Source of the DNA: Irineochytrium annulatum
Taxonomy: Eukaryota > Chytridiomycota > Chytridiomycetes > Chytridiales > Chytridiaceae
DNA length: 64,000 bases
Direction: 5' to 3'
Assembly: GCA_027600665.1 (NCBI GenBank)
Contig: JADGJL010000012.1
Coordinates: 1-64,000 of the forward strand
Below are positions 1 to 8,157 of this stretch, one piece after another (the stretch's first letter is position 1; every line of letters begins with the position of its first letter). The position numbers were made by a program, and so were the translations under genes. The notes under the pieces were generated by a model. That model had not been told where the DNA came from. It did not search any database and saw nothing but the letters and a program-made list of their open reading frames with translations.

Positions 1-887
1 TGCAACTCTTTAACACGTGTCAGACCTCTTCGCTTCGGATACGTGTCGAAACGTCCCTGCAGGTGAATGTTGACTAGCGGATTGGAGACAAAGTTCAAAT
101 CAGCCATCTTAAGCAGGCGGAACAACTTGTACGTATAAGCGTCATTATACGACCCCATTGCTGTTGTGTGACTTGCCGTTGTGCGTGAACCCAATCCACG
201 TTCGTAGGCTTCCTTGGCAACGACTTCTACGAAACGAGATTGCTCGTCATCGATCTCATCGCAATGAATATCAATGAGCCGATCGTATTTTTCAGCCAGA
301 TCAAACGCAACTTTCATGGAATCAACGCCGTATTCCCGCGTGAATTCGAAGTGTGGAATACCACCGACCACGTCAACGCCCATTTTCAGTGACTCCTCCA
401 GCAATTCCGCACCGTTTGGATAAGAGTGAATGCCTTCCTGTGGGAAAGCAACAAGCTGAATGTCCATATATGGAGCCATTTCTTCTTTGACTTCAAGCAT
501 CGCTTTAACTGCGATCAAGCTTGGATCTGTAACGTCCACATGAGTCCGTACATGCTGGATGCCCTGTGCCAATTGCCACTTTAGCGCCGTTTTGGAACGT
601 GTTTTGACATCCTCAAGCGTCAGGGATACCTTGCGCTCTGACCAGCGTTGGATGCCTTCGAACAGCGTTCCGCTTAGATTCCACTCCGGCTCGCCTGCTG
701 TTAGCGTTGTATCGAGATGAATATGAGGTTCGATAAATGGTGGCAGTACAAGTGATCCGTTGACATCAAGGATCTCTTCATTGTCGGTCACTTCCAGTGA
801 TTGTGTGATTTGTTCGAACTTCCCGTCTTTCACAACAATACTCCATAATCCTTCTTTACCCCGCAATTTTGCGTTCTGTATAATCAT
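1..887 (-). CDS. codA: Cytosine deaminase, C-terminus outside the window
   Basis: Zn/Fe-dependent amidohydrolase that converts cytosine to uracil and ammonia in the cytoplasm (pyrimidine salvage). About 295 N-terminal residues are visible. The metal-binding HIH motif is at residues 55-57 ([12 protein letters not shown]), HCDE at 208-211 supplies a metal His and the catalytic Glu, and a further His follows in [10 protein letters not shown]. The last metal Asp would lie beyond the left edge. Wording matches the E. coli CodA family closely throughout. It starts with ATG inside the last codons of codB (32-base overlap) behind a GGGG-containing ribosome site, so translation is probably coupled to codB. 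The name is very likely right; only completeness cannot be judged. Confidence 0.93.
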   Translation of the reverse strand, partial: MIIQNAKLRGKEGLWSIVVKDGKFEQITQSLEVTDNEEILDVNGSLVLPPFIEPHIHLDTTLTAGEPEWNLSGTLFEGIQRWSERKVSLTLEDVKTRSKTALKWQLAQGIQHVRTHVDVTDPSLIAVKAMLEVKEEMAPYMDIQLVAFPQEGIHSYPNGAELLEESLKMGVDVVGGIPHFEFTREYGVDSMKVAFDLAEKYDRLIDIHCDEIDDEQSRFVEVVAKEAYERGLGSRTTASHTTAMGSYNDAYTYKLFRLLKMADLNFVSNPLVNIHLQGRFDTYPKRRGLTRVKEL

Positions 888-2133
888 TTATTTTCCCCAT
901 TTCTTTGGATTCTTTGGCAGGAACAATCAACATCAAGATGATATAAGCTACTGCTGTACCAAGCAGTGCATTTAATGGTGTTACACCAGGAGCCAGTTGA
1001 GCGAATGCCACGCCGATGGCCCAAGCGACGAGCGCTACCCAGTTTACATTTTTGAAAGACATATCCGCAAAAGGCTTATAGTTTCTACGTTTCACAATGA
1101 AGTAATCTGCAATAATAATAGCTCCGATGGATGGTATCGCCGCGCCAAGTACGTTCAGGAAACTGACGAAGTTGTTGTACATCCACATGGCGAATACGGT
1201 ACCGACGATGCCATTAACAACGACGAAGAATTTCTTTGAAATTTTGGTGATGTTGGCAAAACCAAGACCTGAAGCGTACAGTGCATTATCGTTGGTCGTC
1301 CAGATATTCAAGCCCAGAACGATGATCGCCGGGATGATCAATCCTTGCAGGAACATGACCTCCGAGATATCAGCCAGGTTATACGCCATTGCGCCAACTG
1401 CTCCGAACAGAAACATAAGCGAGTTGCCCAGGAAAAAAGCAATAACGGTTGCGGTAACTGCCTGTTTGGATGTCCGGGAGAACCGGGCAAAATCAGGTGT
1501 CAGTGTTCCGCCACTGATGAATGATCCGATACAGATCGTTAATGCTGCCGCAGCAGTAAGTGACTGAGTCGGCGTGTAATCTAGCAACCCTTGCAGACCA
1601 CCCAGCGAACCTGCACCTTCGAACATGGAATAACCACCGAGAATGGCAATCGCAGGAACTGCGATATAACCGAGAATGACGAGTGACTTCATACCGAAGA
1701 TGGCCGATGCCGTCATGGCAAGTCCAAATATGATGATCAACAGATACACGTTCCAGTCCATCGCTTTCGCGACTGGAATGGCGAACATGGCTACGCCGAC
1801 TCCGAACCATCCGACCTGTGTGAAGCCTAGCAGGAACGAAGGCAGATACGACCCTTTTGCACCGAATGCATACTTAGCGAGCAAATGTGTGGACAAGCCT
1901 GTTTTGGCAGCGATATGGGCCAGTGCCCCTGTATAGATACCAAGCACCAGATTGCCTGCAAGCACGATGCCAATGAACTCCATGAACGTCAAGCTGACGC
2001 CCAATGTGCCTCCTGCCAGCATGCTTGCTGAGAAAAATGTAAAACCGAGCATGACGGATAACGTCTTCCAAAAGTTGTTTCTTTGTCCTTTCGGCACCGC
2101 TTGCCATGAAAACTCTTGATCTTGTTTGCTCAT
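856..2133 (-). CDS. codB: Cytosine permease, NCS1 family
   Basis: Integral membrane symporter for cytosine, 425 residues, with about 12 hydrophobic segments typical of nucleobase:cation symporter-1. The start chosen is the ATG that gives [10 protein letters not shown], because a GGGGGT ribosome site sits just upstream; a longer frame adds 12 residues with no such site. It is the first gene of codBA and overlaps codA. The PyrR loop and terminator upstream suggest that pyrimidine supply shuts off uptake of cytosine. A purine-cytosine permease of different specificity is the main alternative, but the codA partner argues for cytosine. Confidence 0.92.
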   Translation of the reverse strand: MSKQDQEFSWQAVPKGQRNNFWKTLSVMLGFTFFSASMLAGGTLGVSLTFMEFIGIVLAGNLVLGIYTGALAHIAAKTGLSTHLLAKYAFGAKGSYLPSFLLGFTQVGWFGVGVAMFAIPVAKAMDWNVYLLIIIFGLAMTASAIFGMKSLVILGYIAVPAIAILGGYSMFEGAGSLGGLQGLLDYTPTQSLTAAAALTICIGSFISGGTLTPDFARFSRTSKQAVTATVIAFFLGNSLMFLFGAVGAMAYNLADISEVMFLQGLIIPAIIVLGLNIWTTNDNALYASGLGFANITKISKKFFVVVNGIVGTVFAMWMYNNFVSFLNVLGAAIPSIGAIIIADYFIVKRRNYKPFADMSFKNVNWVALVAWAIGVAFAQLAPGVTPLNALLGTAVAYIILMLIVPAKESKEMGKINDYTERKIAG

Positions 2134-2178
2134 CAGAATACCCCCAACATAAAGTGTATCTGATACCAAAAAAAGCAG

Positions 2179-2228
2179 AAAAAAGAGGCTACTTCATCAG
2201 GTTTTACACTGACAAGTAGCCTCTTTTT
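2179..2228 (-). terminator. Attenuator terminator before codBA
   Basis: On the minus strand a stem AAAAAGAGGCTACTT pairs with AAGTAGCCTCTTTTTT, ending in a run of T about 45 bases before the codB start. Its place between promoter and gene makes it a leader terminator, not an end-of-operon one. Together with the PyrR loop upstream it fits pyr-type attenuation. Confidence 0.85.
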
Positions 2229-2230
2229 GT

Positions 2231-2298
2231 ATCATAACCCGCGCGAAGACACAGAGCATCCCATGACGGGATATGCCCTGATTCTCGCGTGATTATGA
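2231..2298 (-). other. Central hairpin of the codBA leader
   Basis: A long imperfect stem runs from TCATAATCACGCG to CGCGCGGGTTATGA on the minus strand, between the PyrR loop and the terminator. In pyr attenuators this place holds the antiterminator. I could not draw a convincing pairing that competes with the 5' arm of the terminator, so the role of this hairpin is open. Confidence 0.45.
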
Positions 2299-2307
2299 AA
2301 TCCGCTG

Positions 2308-2340
2308 CCCTTGCCAGCCTCTCTGGACTGAATTAAAGGT
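2308..2340 (-). promoter_or_regulatory. PyrR-binding RNA loop upstream of codBA
   Basis: The minus strand reads CCTTTAATTCAGTCC, then AGAGAGGCT, then GGCAAGGG. This is the anti-antiterminator recognised by PyrR in Bacillus pyr leaders (CCUUUAA ... GUCCAGAGAGGCU ... AAGG). It starts about 15 bases after the predicted transcript start and lies upstream of an intrinsic terminator. PyrR bound to UMP would favour termination and lower codBA expression. The motif is seen directly; the mechanism is inferred from the family. Confidence 0.85.
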
Positions 2341-2361
2341 ACCAGTATTCAATTACATTCT

Positions 2362-2390
2362 ATTATTTTGGAAAAACCTGCGGTTGTCAA
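2362..2390 (-). promoter_or_regulatory. SigA-type promoter of codBA
   Basis: TTGACA (2390-2385), a 17-base spacer, then AATAAT (2367-2362) on the minus strand. This is a near-consensus vegetative promoter that places the transcript start just ahead of the PyrR loop. Confidence 0.75.
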
Positions 2391-2688
2391 TGTCATTATT
2401 ATCCAACGATTATTAATCCCTTATACAGCATGCTGTTTTTTTGTCGTAATCACCTCTCGGCATTAGCTCAGCCGAATTTGTATAACAACTGATTATTCAT
2501 GTCATACCTCGGATCCATATCAATTAAGCTCCACATCAGAGTTTGGTTGGAGAATCCTGAAATTCCGACTAGATTTATTAATACAACAGCCAATACAACA
2601 AACAGGATGTCTCACAAGTCATAAATATGACGGAGGACATCCCTACTTAATGTGATTTTGTGCTAATGAACCTGTAAATAAATAAATT
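2391..2688. other. Intergenic stretch without a gene
   Basis: About 300 bases between the codBA promoter and the end of the ketopantoate-reductase-like gene. Besides the hairpin at 2606-2645 I see no coding frame with a ribosome site and no RNA gene. Confidence 0.5.
2606..2645 (-). terminator. Probable terminator of the adc operon
   Basis: Nested inverted repeats GGATGTC/GACATCC and GTCATA/TATGAC follow the stop codon of the reductase on the minus strand, with a T-rich tail (TGTTTGTTGT). The tail is weak, so this is a candidate only. Confidence 0.45.
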
Positions 2689-3723
2689 TTATTTATGTGT
2701 GCTTAATAATTCTTCAAAAGCTTTTATATTCGTGTCAAAATCAGGAACGGTTTGTGTTTCTTCAGCAGATTTGACCAGCTTTACAACCAAATCATTATAA
2801 GGTGTCGCAATTCCGGTGCCTTCTGCTTTGCTTGAAACTACCCCGTTAATATAATCAATTTCCGTTTTGCGGTTCTTCTCCAGATCTTGAAGCATGCTTG
2901 CTTTGAGCAGTCTGGATGGCTCCATCACGTAACGTAATGTTTTCACCCGTTCAGGGATATCATCTTCGCTGTTCAGTTCGAGTGAAGCGATGTCGAATCC
3001 ATTCATTTTAACCAATGTGACTCCATTAGCACGAGCAACTTTAATCGTCTCGTCTGCAATATGAGCTGCACTCACAATGCCGGCTTCATGATCAATAATG
3101 TCCCCATATTCCCCATTCAATGCAGCTGACAACCCACTGAATGCATTGTTGATCAGCAATTTGGACCATTTGGTTCCAACCAGGTTATCGGAAATATGTG
3201 TTCCGCCCACAAGGTCCAACACCGATTTCACTTGTTGAATTCGTTCAGTGATGTCACCATTCAATTCACCAATCTGAAAAGCATACTGCTTAAATTGAGT
3301 GTACTCCGTTGTGAGACTGGATACACCTGGTTCAATAAACGTAGCGCCAAACTCAACAGAGCCTGCGATGACGCGTTTTTCACCAACAATAGAAGCGACT
3401 TTTTCTTCCGGAATCCCGTTCTGCAACGAACACACCATGCTGTCTTCTTTCAAGAATGGAAGTAATTCCTGAAGAATGGAATCGTTATAGAGTTGTTTGG
3501 TCAAAAGTAAAACGAGGTCATATTGTCCCGATTTCTGATCAGGCGTAATGGCTTTTACTTTTGCCTGAAACTCCGTAGTACCCGTCACTTTAGCACCCGT
3601 CTGATTTAAAGCTTCAACGTGCTCCTGATATGCATCAATTAACTCAACGTCCATTCCGCCATCCGCCAGGTATGCACCTACGATGGTTCCCAATGATCCT
3701 GCTCCTACAATTGCAATTCTCAT
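2689..3723 (-). CDS. Ketopantoate reductase family NADPH oxidoreductase (ApbA/PanE-like)
   Basis: A 344-residue Rossmann-fold reductase. GAGSLG at residues 7-12 is the nucleotide loop. A KLLINN stretch carries the family's catalytic Lys and KTEIDYINGVV carries the active-site Glu, so the enzyme looks intact. PanE proteins reduce 2-ketopantoate, but this copy is not beside pantothenate genes: it lies 14 bases downstream of acetoacetate decarboxylase, with an AAGGAGG site, and is clearly co-transcribed with it. It may act on another 2- or 3-oxo acid. The start was set at MRIAIVGAGS because of that ribosome site; an upstream extension of 56 residues lies inside adc and is rejected. Confidence 0.8.
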   Translation of the reverse strand: MRIAIVGAGSLGTIVGAYLADGGMDVELIDAYQEHVEALNQTGAKVTGTTEFQAKVKAITPDQKSGQYDLVLLLTKQLYNDSILQELLPFLKEDSMVCSLQNGIPEEKVASIVGEKRVIAGSVEFGATFIEPGVSSLTTEYTQFKQYAFQIGELNGDITERIQQVKSVLDLVGGTHISDNLVGTKWSKLLINNAFSGLSAALNGEYGDIIDHEAGIVSAAHIADETIKVARANGVTLVKMNGFDIASLELNSEDDIPERVKTLRYVMEPSRLLKASMLQDLEKNRKTEIDYINGVVSSKAEGTGIATPYNDLVVKLVKSAEETQTVPDFDTNIKAFEELLSTHK

Positions 3724-3737
3724 TTTATTTTTCCTCC

Positions 3738-4484
3738 TTATTTCTCTTCCAGGTAGTTGTATACAGGTTGTGCAGCGTTCAAGGTTAAGTTGGTAAGGAT
3801 ATGAGAAGCGGACACAACTTCCAACACAGGCAGATCTGCCAGAGGTGCCAATGCATGTTCGAACAGTTGCAGCCGCGCAGGTCCTGTCCAAGCCTCTTTT
3901 ACTTCGATGTCCGTAATCTGAGTTCGGATCAGATCACATACTCTTAAATTCCCGGTATAGTCTGTCGCAATCTTAATCATGAAGTTAGGTCGGCATATCT
4001 CACGTTTAGCGAGTTCTTTATTCATCTCCACATGTTTATATCCCATCGTTGCCGTGGCTACACGCAGCGTTCCATAATCAAGTGTGCCGACAAGTGTATC
4101 TGAATCGGTATACAACTTCGGTGCGCCCAGCTTTTTCGGATAGGCGGTGAGTTCTCGACCACTTGCAATCGCGGGGAAATTGTCTACATACATCGAATGC
4201 ACATAATCGCCCTCCTCCCCATTGAATTGCACAGGGATAACTTGTCCAGCTTCCGTGTAGGCGCCCAGTCCAGATACATCGGGCATCCACATCACTTCGA
4301 ATTTAACCAAAGGTTCAGTAATTTCCAAAGGCTCGGGCACGGCTGCCCGCAACGCTTTTTCATCAGTTCGATAAATAATGTTCAAGTATTCACGATTCAC
4401 GAATTTGTACGGTGGCATTGGATATGCCGGAGCCGTTAGGGGTGTATTCAGATTTTTAGTTATGTTATTCACATCGATTTTCAT
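3738..4484 (-). CDS. adc: Acetoacetate decarboxylase
   Basis: Decarboxylates acetoacetate to acetone and CO2 through a Schiff base with lysine. It is 248 residues, the usual length. The catalytic Lys is in RELTAYPKKLGAPK (Lys117, equivalent to clostridial Lys115), followed by DSDTLVGTLDYG and the highly conserved stretch RVATATMGYKH. The C-terminal EAWTGPARLQLFEHALAPL also matches true ADC rather than distant relatives. The start follows AGGTG. It is the first gene of a two-gene unit with the reductase downstream and a divergent LysR regulator upstream. No CoA transferase or thiolase lies nearby, so the source of acetoacetate is not visible. Confidence 0.9.
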   Translation of the reverse strand: MKIDVNNITKNLNTPLTAPAYPMPPYKFVNREYLNIIYRTDEKALRAAVPEPLEITEPLVKFEVMWMPDVSGLGAYTEAGQVIPVQFNGEEGDYVHSMYVDNFPAIASGRELTAYPKKLGAPKLYTDSDTLVGTLDYGTLRVATATMGYKHVEMNKELAKREICRPNFMIKIATDYTGNLRVCDLIRTQITDIEVKEAWTGPARLQLFEHALAPLADLPVLEVVSASHILTNLTLNAAQPVYNYLEEK

Positions 4485-4635
4485 CAAAGACACCTGCCTC
4501 ATACATTAATTAAGTTTTGTTATATAAAAATTTGAACTGTATCTCATAAAAAAATTCTACATCAATATTTAAATTTAATATAATACATAATAAGTACTAT
4601 ATATATTTATCAAAATAAATAAGAGGTGCAGACAA
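4485..4635. promoter_or_regulatory. Divergent control region adc / lysR
   Basis: Very AT-rich. For the LysR gene a TATAAT lies at 4579-4584 with a TTCTAC 18 bases upstream. LysR proteins normally bind such shared regions and control both directions. I could not settle a minus-strand promoter for adc. Confidence 0.45.
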
Positions 4636-5523
4636 ATGGAATTGCTTCAGCTCAAATACTTTCAGACCGTTGCCTATACTGAACACATCTCCAAGGCAGC
4701 TGCACAATTGAATATTGCTCAACCTTCCCTAAGCTTGACGATTAAACGACTTGAAGATGAACTCGGTACGCCTTTATTTCACAGGAGAGGACGAAACATT
4801 CAATTAAATGCCTCAGGTGCAATCTTATTGAAACACGTAAACCGAATTTTTATTGAAATTGAAAATGCAGAGATGGAGATTAAAGCGGAGGAACATCATA
4901 TATCCAATACGATCAGGATCTCCATTACGAATACCCGCTTCCTCACCGGTCTCATAAGTGACTACATCAACGCTTCTCCTGATACCAAGCTCCATCAAGG
5001 CATTGGAACGCGCGCTGAGATTATTACAGGTTTGAAGAAAGGTGAGTTGAATCTGGGCATTACGGGGCATCCGATTCAGGATGAGGAAATTGAGAGTGTT
5101 GTGCTTGTCGAGGAGGATATTGTTCTGGTTGTGCCAACAAATCATGCATACGTCGGAGAGACAAGCATCTCATTGAGTGTTGTTGCAGATGAGCCCTTTA
5201 TTTCGCTTGCAGATAATAAGGAATATAGCCGGTTTACAACCATCCTCTGTGAGAAAGCAGGCTTCCTTCCCAACCTTGCATTTGAGGTCGATTCTCATAC
5301 CCTGCTCGAAATTATCAGACTTGATCAGGGTGTTGCATTACTTCCTATCTCCGTATGTAGAACACTCGGGTTAAGCTATGTAGAAATTGCTGATGATTCA
5401 GCGATATATCCAATTAGCCTCTCCTGGGTCAAACAAAAATGGTTATCCCCTTCTGTTGGAGAATTTCGTGATTTTATTACTTCGTACTATGAAGACCATG
5501 CTGGCTTGTTTAAAGTGCAATAG
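4636..5523 (+). CDS. LysR-family transcriptional regulator, likely of adc
   Basis: A 295-residue protein. The N-terminal winged helix-turn-helix (MELLQLKYFQTVAYTEHISKAAAQLN ... LSLTIKRLEDELGTPLF) is followed by a periplasmic-binding-like effector domain from about residue 90. The start follows AAGAGGTG at good spacing. It is divergent from the adc operon, the classic arrangement for a LysR activator and its target. The effector is unknown; an oxo acid such as acetoacetate is a guess. It resembles the LysR gene at 37.8 kb in its first residues but belongs to a different locus. Confidence 0.85.
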   Translation: MELLQLKYFQTVAYTEHISKAAAQLNIAQPSLSLTIKRLEDELGTPLFHRRGRNIQLNASGAILLKHVNRIFIEIENAEMEIKAEEHHISNTIRISITNTRFLTGLISDYINASPDTKLHQGIGTRAEIITGLKKGELNLGITGHPIQDEEIESVVLVEEDIVLVVPTNHAYVGETSISLSVVADEPFISLADNKEYSRFTTILCEKAGFLPNLAFEVDSHTLLEIIRLDQGVALLPISVCRTLGLSYVEIADDSAIYPISLSWVKQKWLSPSVGEFRDFITSYYEDHAGLFKVQ

Positions 5524-5561
5524 AATATCTTCCTAAATGACATATGGTAATGATAAAAAAC

Positions 5562-5603
5562 AAAGACCACGTTAATCCTTTTTGAAGGAAACGACGTGGT
5601 CTT
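5562..5603. terminator. Bidirectional terminator
   Basis: AAGACCACGT pairs with ACGTGGTCTT around a 20-base loop between the convergent LysR and GH4 genes, with A/T runs on both sides. Confidence 0.75.
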
Positions 5604-5619
5604 CTATCGATATCTGTTC

Positions 5620-7026
5620 CTAGTTGAACTGTAGTCTATCCTTGTACCAAACGTCTGGAATCATCTGACGCTCCAGTTCCAACAATTCACGGATGATCTG
5701 GTCCGCGTCATGGATGGAACTCACGAGCGGGTCAGTGAGCATCGCTCTTCGCAACTTCTCATAGCTCTGTTCTAGCACAGCTTCCACCGTAAGCTCATGC
5801 GTATCCAGTACAATTTCTTGCATCCCTCTGATCCCACGCGGCATCTCGCCTACATGGAGTGGTCTCACACCATTCATATCTACATCGCATAGTAGTTCCA
5901 GGAAGGAATCTGCATTCATATTGGTTACCGCACCTTGATTGAGTGTATTGACAAAGAACTTCTTGCCCAAATTTCCCACCATATTTTCAATGATATCGGT
6001 CGCATGATCCGGGCCAAATGTGTTCATATAGTCGGCAATCGGTATAGTACCTGCAAGGAAGTCATCCACCTGCTGCCACATCTCATCATGCCGCTGATAC
6101 CTGTCCTCTGTCTCCCAGATTGATAACGGTGGAATCGTGTCCGTTGTCTTGCCAAGCCCTTGCCAATATCGAACGTATTCCTTCGTATGTGCCGTGCAAG
6201 TAGGAATGACTCCGAAAATATTATACAGTTCGTAGGTAATGGCATCGTTAAAAAGAGCTTTGGCTCCCCGATCACCGCCGTTGTTCTCTTCACCTGCCAT
6301 CTTGCGCATGGCTTCAGCGATCGTGGGCATCACATTGTTTCCTTCATACTCGGCTTTGAGCAGCCAAGTGAAATGATTGACTCCAGCGATCCGAAAATCG
6401 AATTTCCGGTCAATTTCTGTGGTGAACTGACTCTTCTCTTCAATGATGCCAGCTCTTACCGCGTAATAGGCTTTTTTATGCGGCATATGATGACTATCGC
6501 ACAGCGCAAACGACTTAAGCTTCGGTGCATAGCGATGTAATGCGATGCCATGAACGGTTGACGGGTTAATATAGTTGATCACCCAGGCCTCTGGACACAG
6601 TTCCTCAATATCCTTGGCACATTCCATAATCACCGGCAATTCTCGCATCGCGCGAAAGATCCCACCCGGGCCGATCGTATCACCAGAACACATGCGAATC
6701 CCATATTTTAGAGAGACTTGGCAGTCGATGCCACGATATTTCACCGATTGCTCCGCAAAGCTGAGTACAACGAAGTCAGCTCCTGGAAGTACCTGTCTAC
6801 GATCGACCGAGCCCTCAATCTTTAAAGATACGTTGTTCTGCCTAGCGACCATCTCCGCCAGAGTTACCATTTTCGAGAGCCGTTCCTCGTCTGTATCGAC
6901 CAAAGCCAGCGTGCCCTGATTCAAATAGGGGGAGTGAACCATCTGCCAGATGGACTGACGACCAAAAAACAGGCTTCCTGCCCCAATAACGACTACTTTC
7001 GGATGCTGTGTGCTTATATCATTCAT
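5620..7026 (-). CDS. Family 4 glycoside hydrolase, NAD- and metal-dependent
   Basis: A 468-residue cytoplasmic glycosidase. GH4 enzymes cleave by oxidation and elimination using NAD and Mn. VVVIGAGSLFFGRQS (about 11-25) is the NAD loop, NYINPST (151-157) the NxxNP element, ALCDSHH (174-180) the metal Cys region and GVNHFTW (215-221) the metal His. CDSHH replaces the usual CNxP or CHSxQ of 6-phospho-glucosidases and alpha-galactosidases, and NPST replaces NPM or NPAG, so I do not assign a sugar. The start is the ATG behind AAGGAGGGG. The divergent AraC gene is the likely regulator. No transporter is adjacent. Confidence 0.85.
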   Translation of the reverse strand: MNDISTQHPKVVVIGAGSLFFGRQSIWQMVHSPYLNQGTLALVDTDEERLSKMVTLAEMVARQNNVSLKIEGSVDRRQVLPGADFVVLSFAEQSVKYRGIDCQVSLKYGIRMCSGDTIGPGGIFRAMRELPVIMECAKDIEELCPEAWVINYINPSTVHGIALHRYAPKLKSFALCDSHHMPHKKAYYAVRAGIIEEKSQFTTEIDRKFDFRIAGVNHFTWLLKAEYEGNNVMPTIAEAMRKMAGEENNGGDRGAKALFNDAITYELYNIFGVIPTCTAHTKEYVRYWQGLGKTTDTIPPLSIWETEDRYQRHDEMWQQVDDFLAGTIPIADYMNTFGPDHATDIIENMVGNLGKKFFVNTLNQGAVTNMNADSFLELLCDVDMNGVRPLHVGEMPRGIRGMQEIVLDTHELTVEAVLEQSYEKLRRAMLTDPLVSSIHDADQIIRELLELERQMIPDVWYKDRLQFN

Positions 7027-7057
7027 TAAGTACCCCTCCTTGTAACGATATAAGTTC

Positions 7058-7126
7058 ATTATAGGGGAGTGAGATGGAATCGGAATGTGTGATAGTTTTT
7101 AAAAGATGTCAAATCGTACGATAGTT
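7058..7126 (-). promoter_or_regulatory. Candidate AraC-controlled promoter of the GH4 gene
   Basis: A TATAAT box (7063-7058, minus strand) has no good -35 hexamer. Two direct copies of AACTATC (7097-7091 and 7126-7120, 29 bases apart) sit just upstream of the -35 position. AraC activators commonly bind direct repeats there and replace a poor -35. The repeats are seen; the binding is inferred. Confidence 0.5.
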
Positions 7127-7202
7127 AACAAAGGGTAATTCCTTTGATATGATAGGGGAAAATGAAAGATGTCATAAAGTAGAGAGGATTTGGCTGAATT
7201 CG

Positions 7203-8054
7203 ATGCAATCGGGAACTGTAAATATGAGTATAATCGACGAGCTTTCGGAGTATGTCACGCTTCGCATGAGCTCTTATCTGGAACAAACGCATGACAGTCA
7301 TTGGATTGAACATAAGTCACATTCCGATTACGATCTGTGGTTCATTACATCAGGTTCTGTCAAGATTACCATCGCTGGAGTCGAGCATATGGCGGCCACG
7401 GGGGACGTCGTGTTTTTTTATCCGGATATGCCCTACACTGCTTCCACGACAGGAGAGCTTTGCCGGTTCATATACATACACTTTGATTTCAGCATCGCTG
7501 ATCAAAAACGGATTCTTGGCGAGTTTCAGCTCCCTGGCATCGTACCTGGTAACCTGATTCAGGAGGAATCAACGCTGTTCACCTCGTCCTACCGAAGGTT
7601 TAAGCAGAGTAGTGGCGCTACCGGAAGTCCACTTTACATGAAAGCCGCTCTTCTTCTCGTGATCGCCAAAATTTTCGAATTACATGGGCAAGGCTTCTAT
7701 CAGGGTGAATTTTTGAAAGACCGAAAACCGAGGAAAATTGAAACGAGTCTGGAAGTTCTACAGAACGTATTCCCATACGTGGATGCGAATCTGCATCGTG
7801 CCATTCGAGTGAATGAACTTGCTGTAATTGCTGGCGTCTCTGAGAAATATTTTATTTCTTTGTTCAAAAAAATTCTCGGTATCACACCGGGGCAGTACAT
7901 TAATCAAATCAAAATGAACCGGGCCAGAGATTATTTGTACGAGAAAAAATATACGATCCAGCAAATTGCCGCATTTCTGGGCTATCCCGATCCCTTTACG
8001 TTCTCCAAAGCATTCAAAAAATTCTACAATGTGCCTCCTTCCAAATTCGAATAA
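7203..8054 (+). CDS. AraC-family transcriptional regulator
   Basis: About 283 residues. An N-terminal cupin-like sugar-sensing domain (HKSHSDYDLWFITSGSVKITIAG, FFYPDMPYTA) is followed by two helix-turn-helix motifs in the last 100 residues (VNELAVIAGVSEKYFISLFKKILGITPGQY; TIQQIAAFLGYPDPFTFSKAFKKF). It is divergent from the GH4 glycosidase, its probable target. The start is uncertain: ATG 7203 has AGAGAGGA 14 bases away, ATG 7224 and ATG 7149 are possible, and none has an ideal ribosome site. Confidence 0.85.
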   Translation: MQSGTVNMSIIDELSEYVTLRMSSYLEQTHDSHWIEHKSHSDYDLWFITSGSVKITIAGVEHMAATGDVVFFYPDMPYTASTTGELCRFIYIHFDFSIADQKRILGEFQLPGIVPGNLIQEESTLFTSSYRRFKQSSGATGSPLYMKAALLLVIAKIFELHGQGFYQGEFLKDRKPRKIETSLEVLQNVFPYVDANLHRAIRVNELAVIAGVSEKYFISLFKKILGITPGQYINQIKMNRARDYLYEKKYTIQQIAAFLGYPDPFTFSKAFKKFYNVPPSKFE

Positions 8055-8062
8055 CAATAGAC

Positions 8063-8098
8063 AAAAAAAGAGGCAACCTGTCAATCCGGCTGCCTCTA
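8063..8098 (-). terminator. Terminator of the APH-like kinase gene
   Basis: Minus strand AGAGGCAGCC...GGTTGCCTCT followed by TTTTTTT. The T run points to the minus-strand gene, although the hairpin may also serve the convergent AraC gene. Confidence 0.8.
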
Positions 8099-8157
8099 TA
8101 CCTTGGTGAATCATTAGAATCATTGGTTATTCATGGTTTAATTAGGATCTAGATCCT

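Noticed and set aside
3724..3891. N-terminal extension of the ketopantoate-reductase-like frame
   Set aside because: Lies inside adc; the Rossmann GxGxxG start and AAGGAGG mark the true start.
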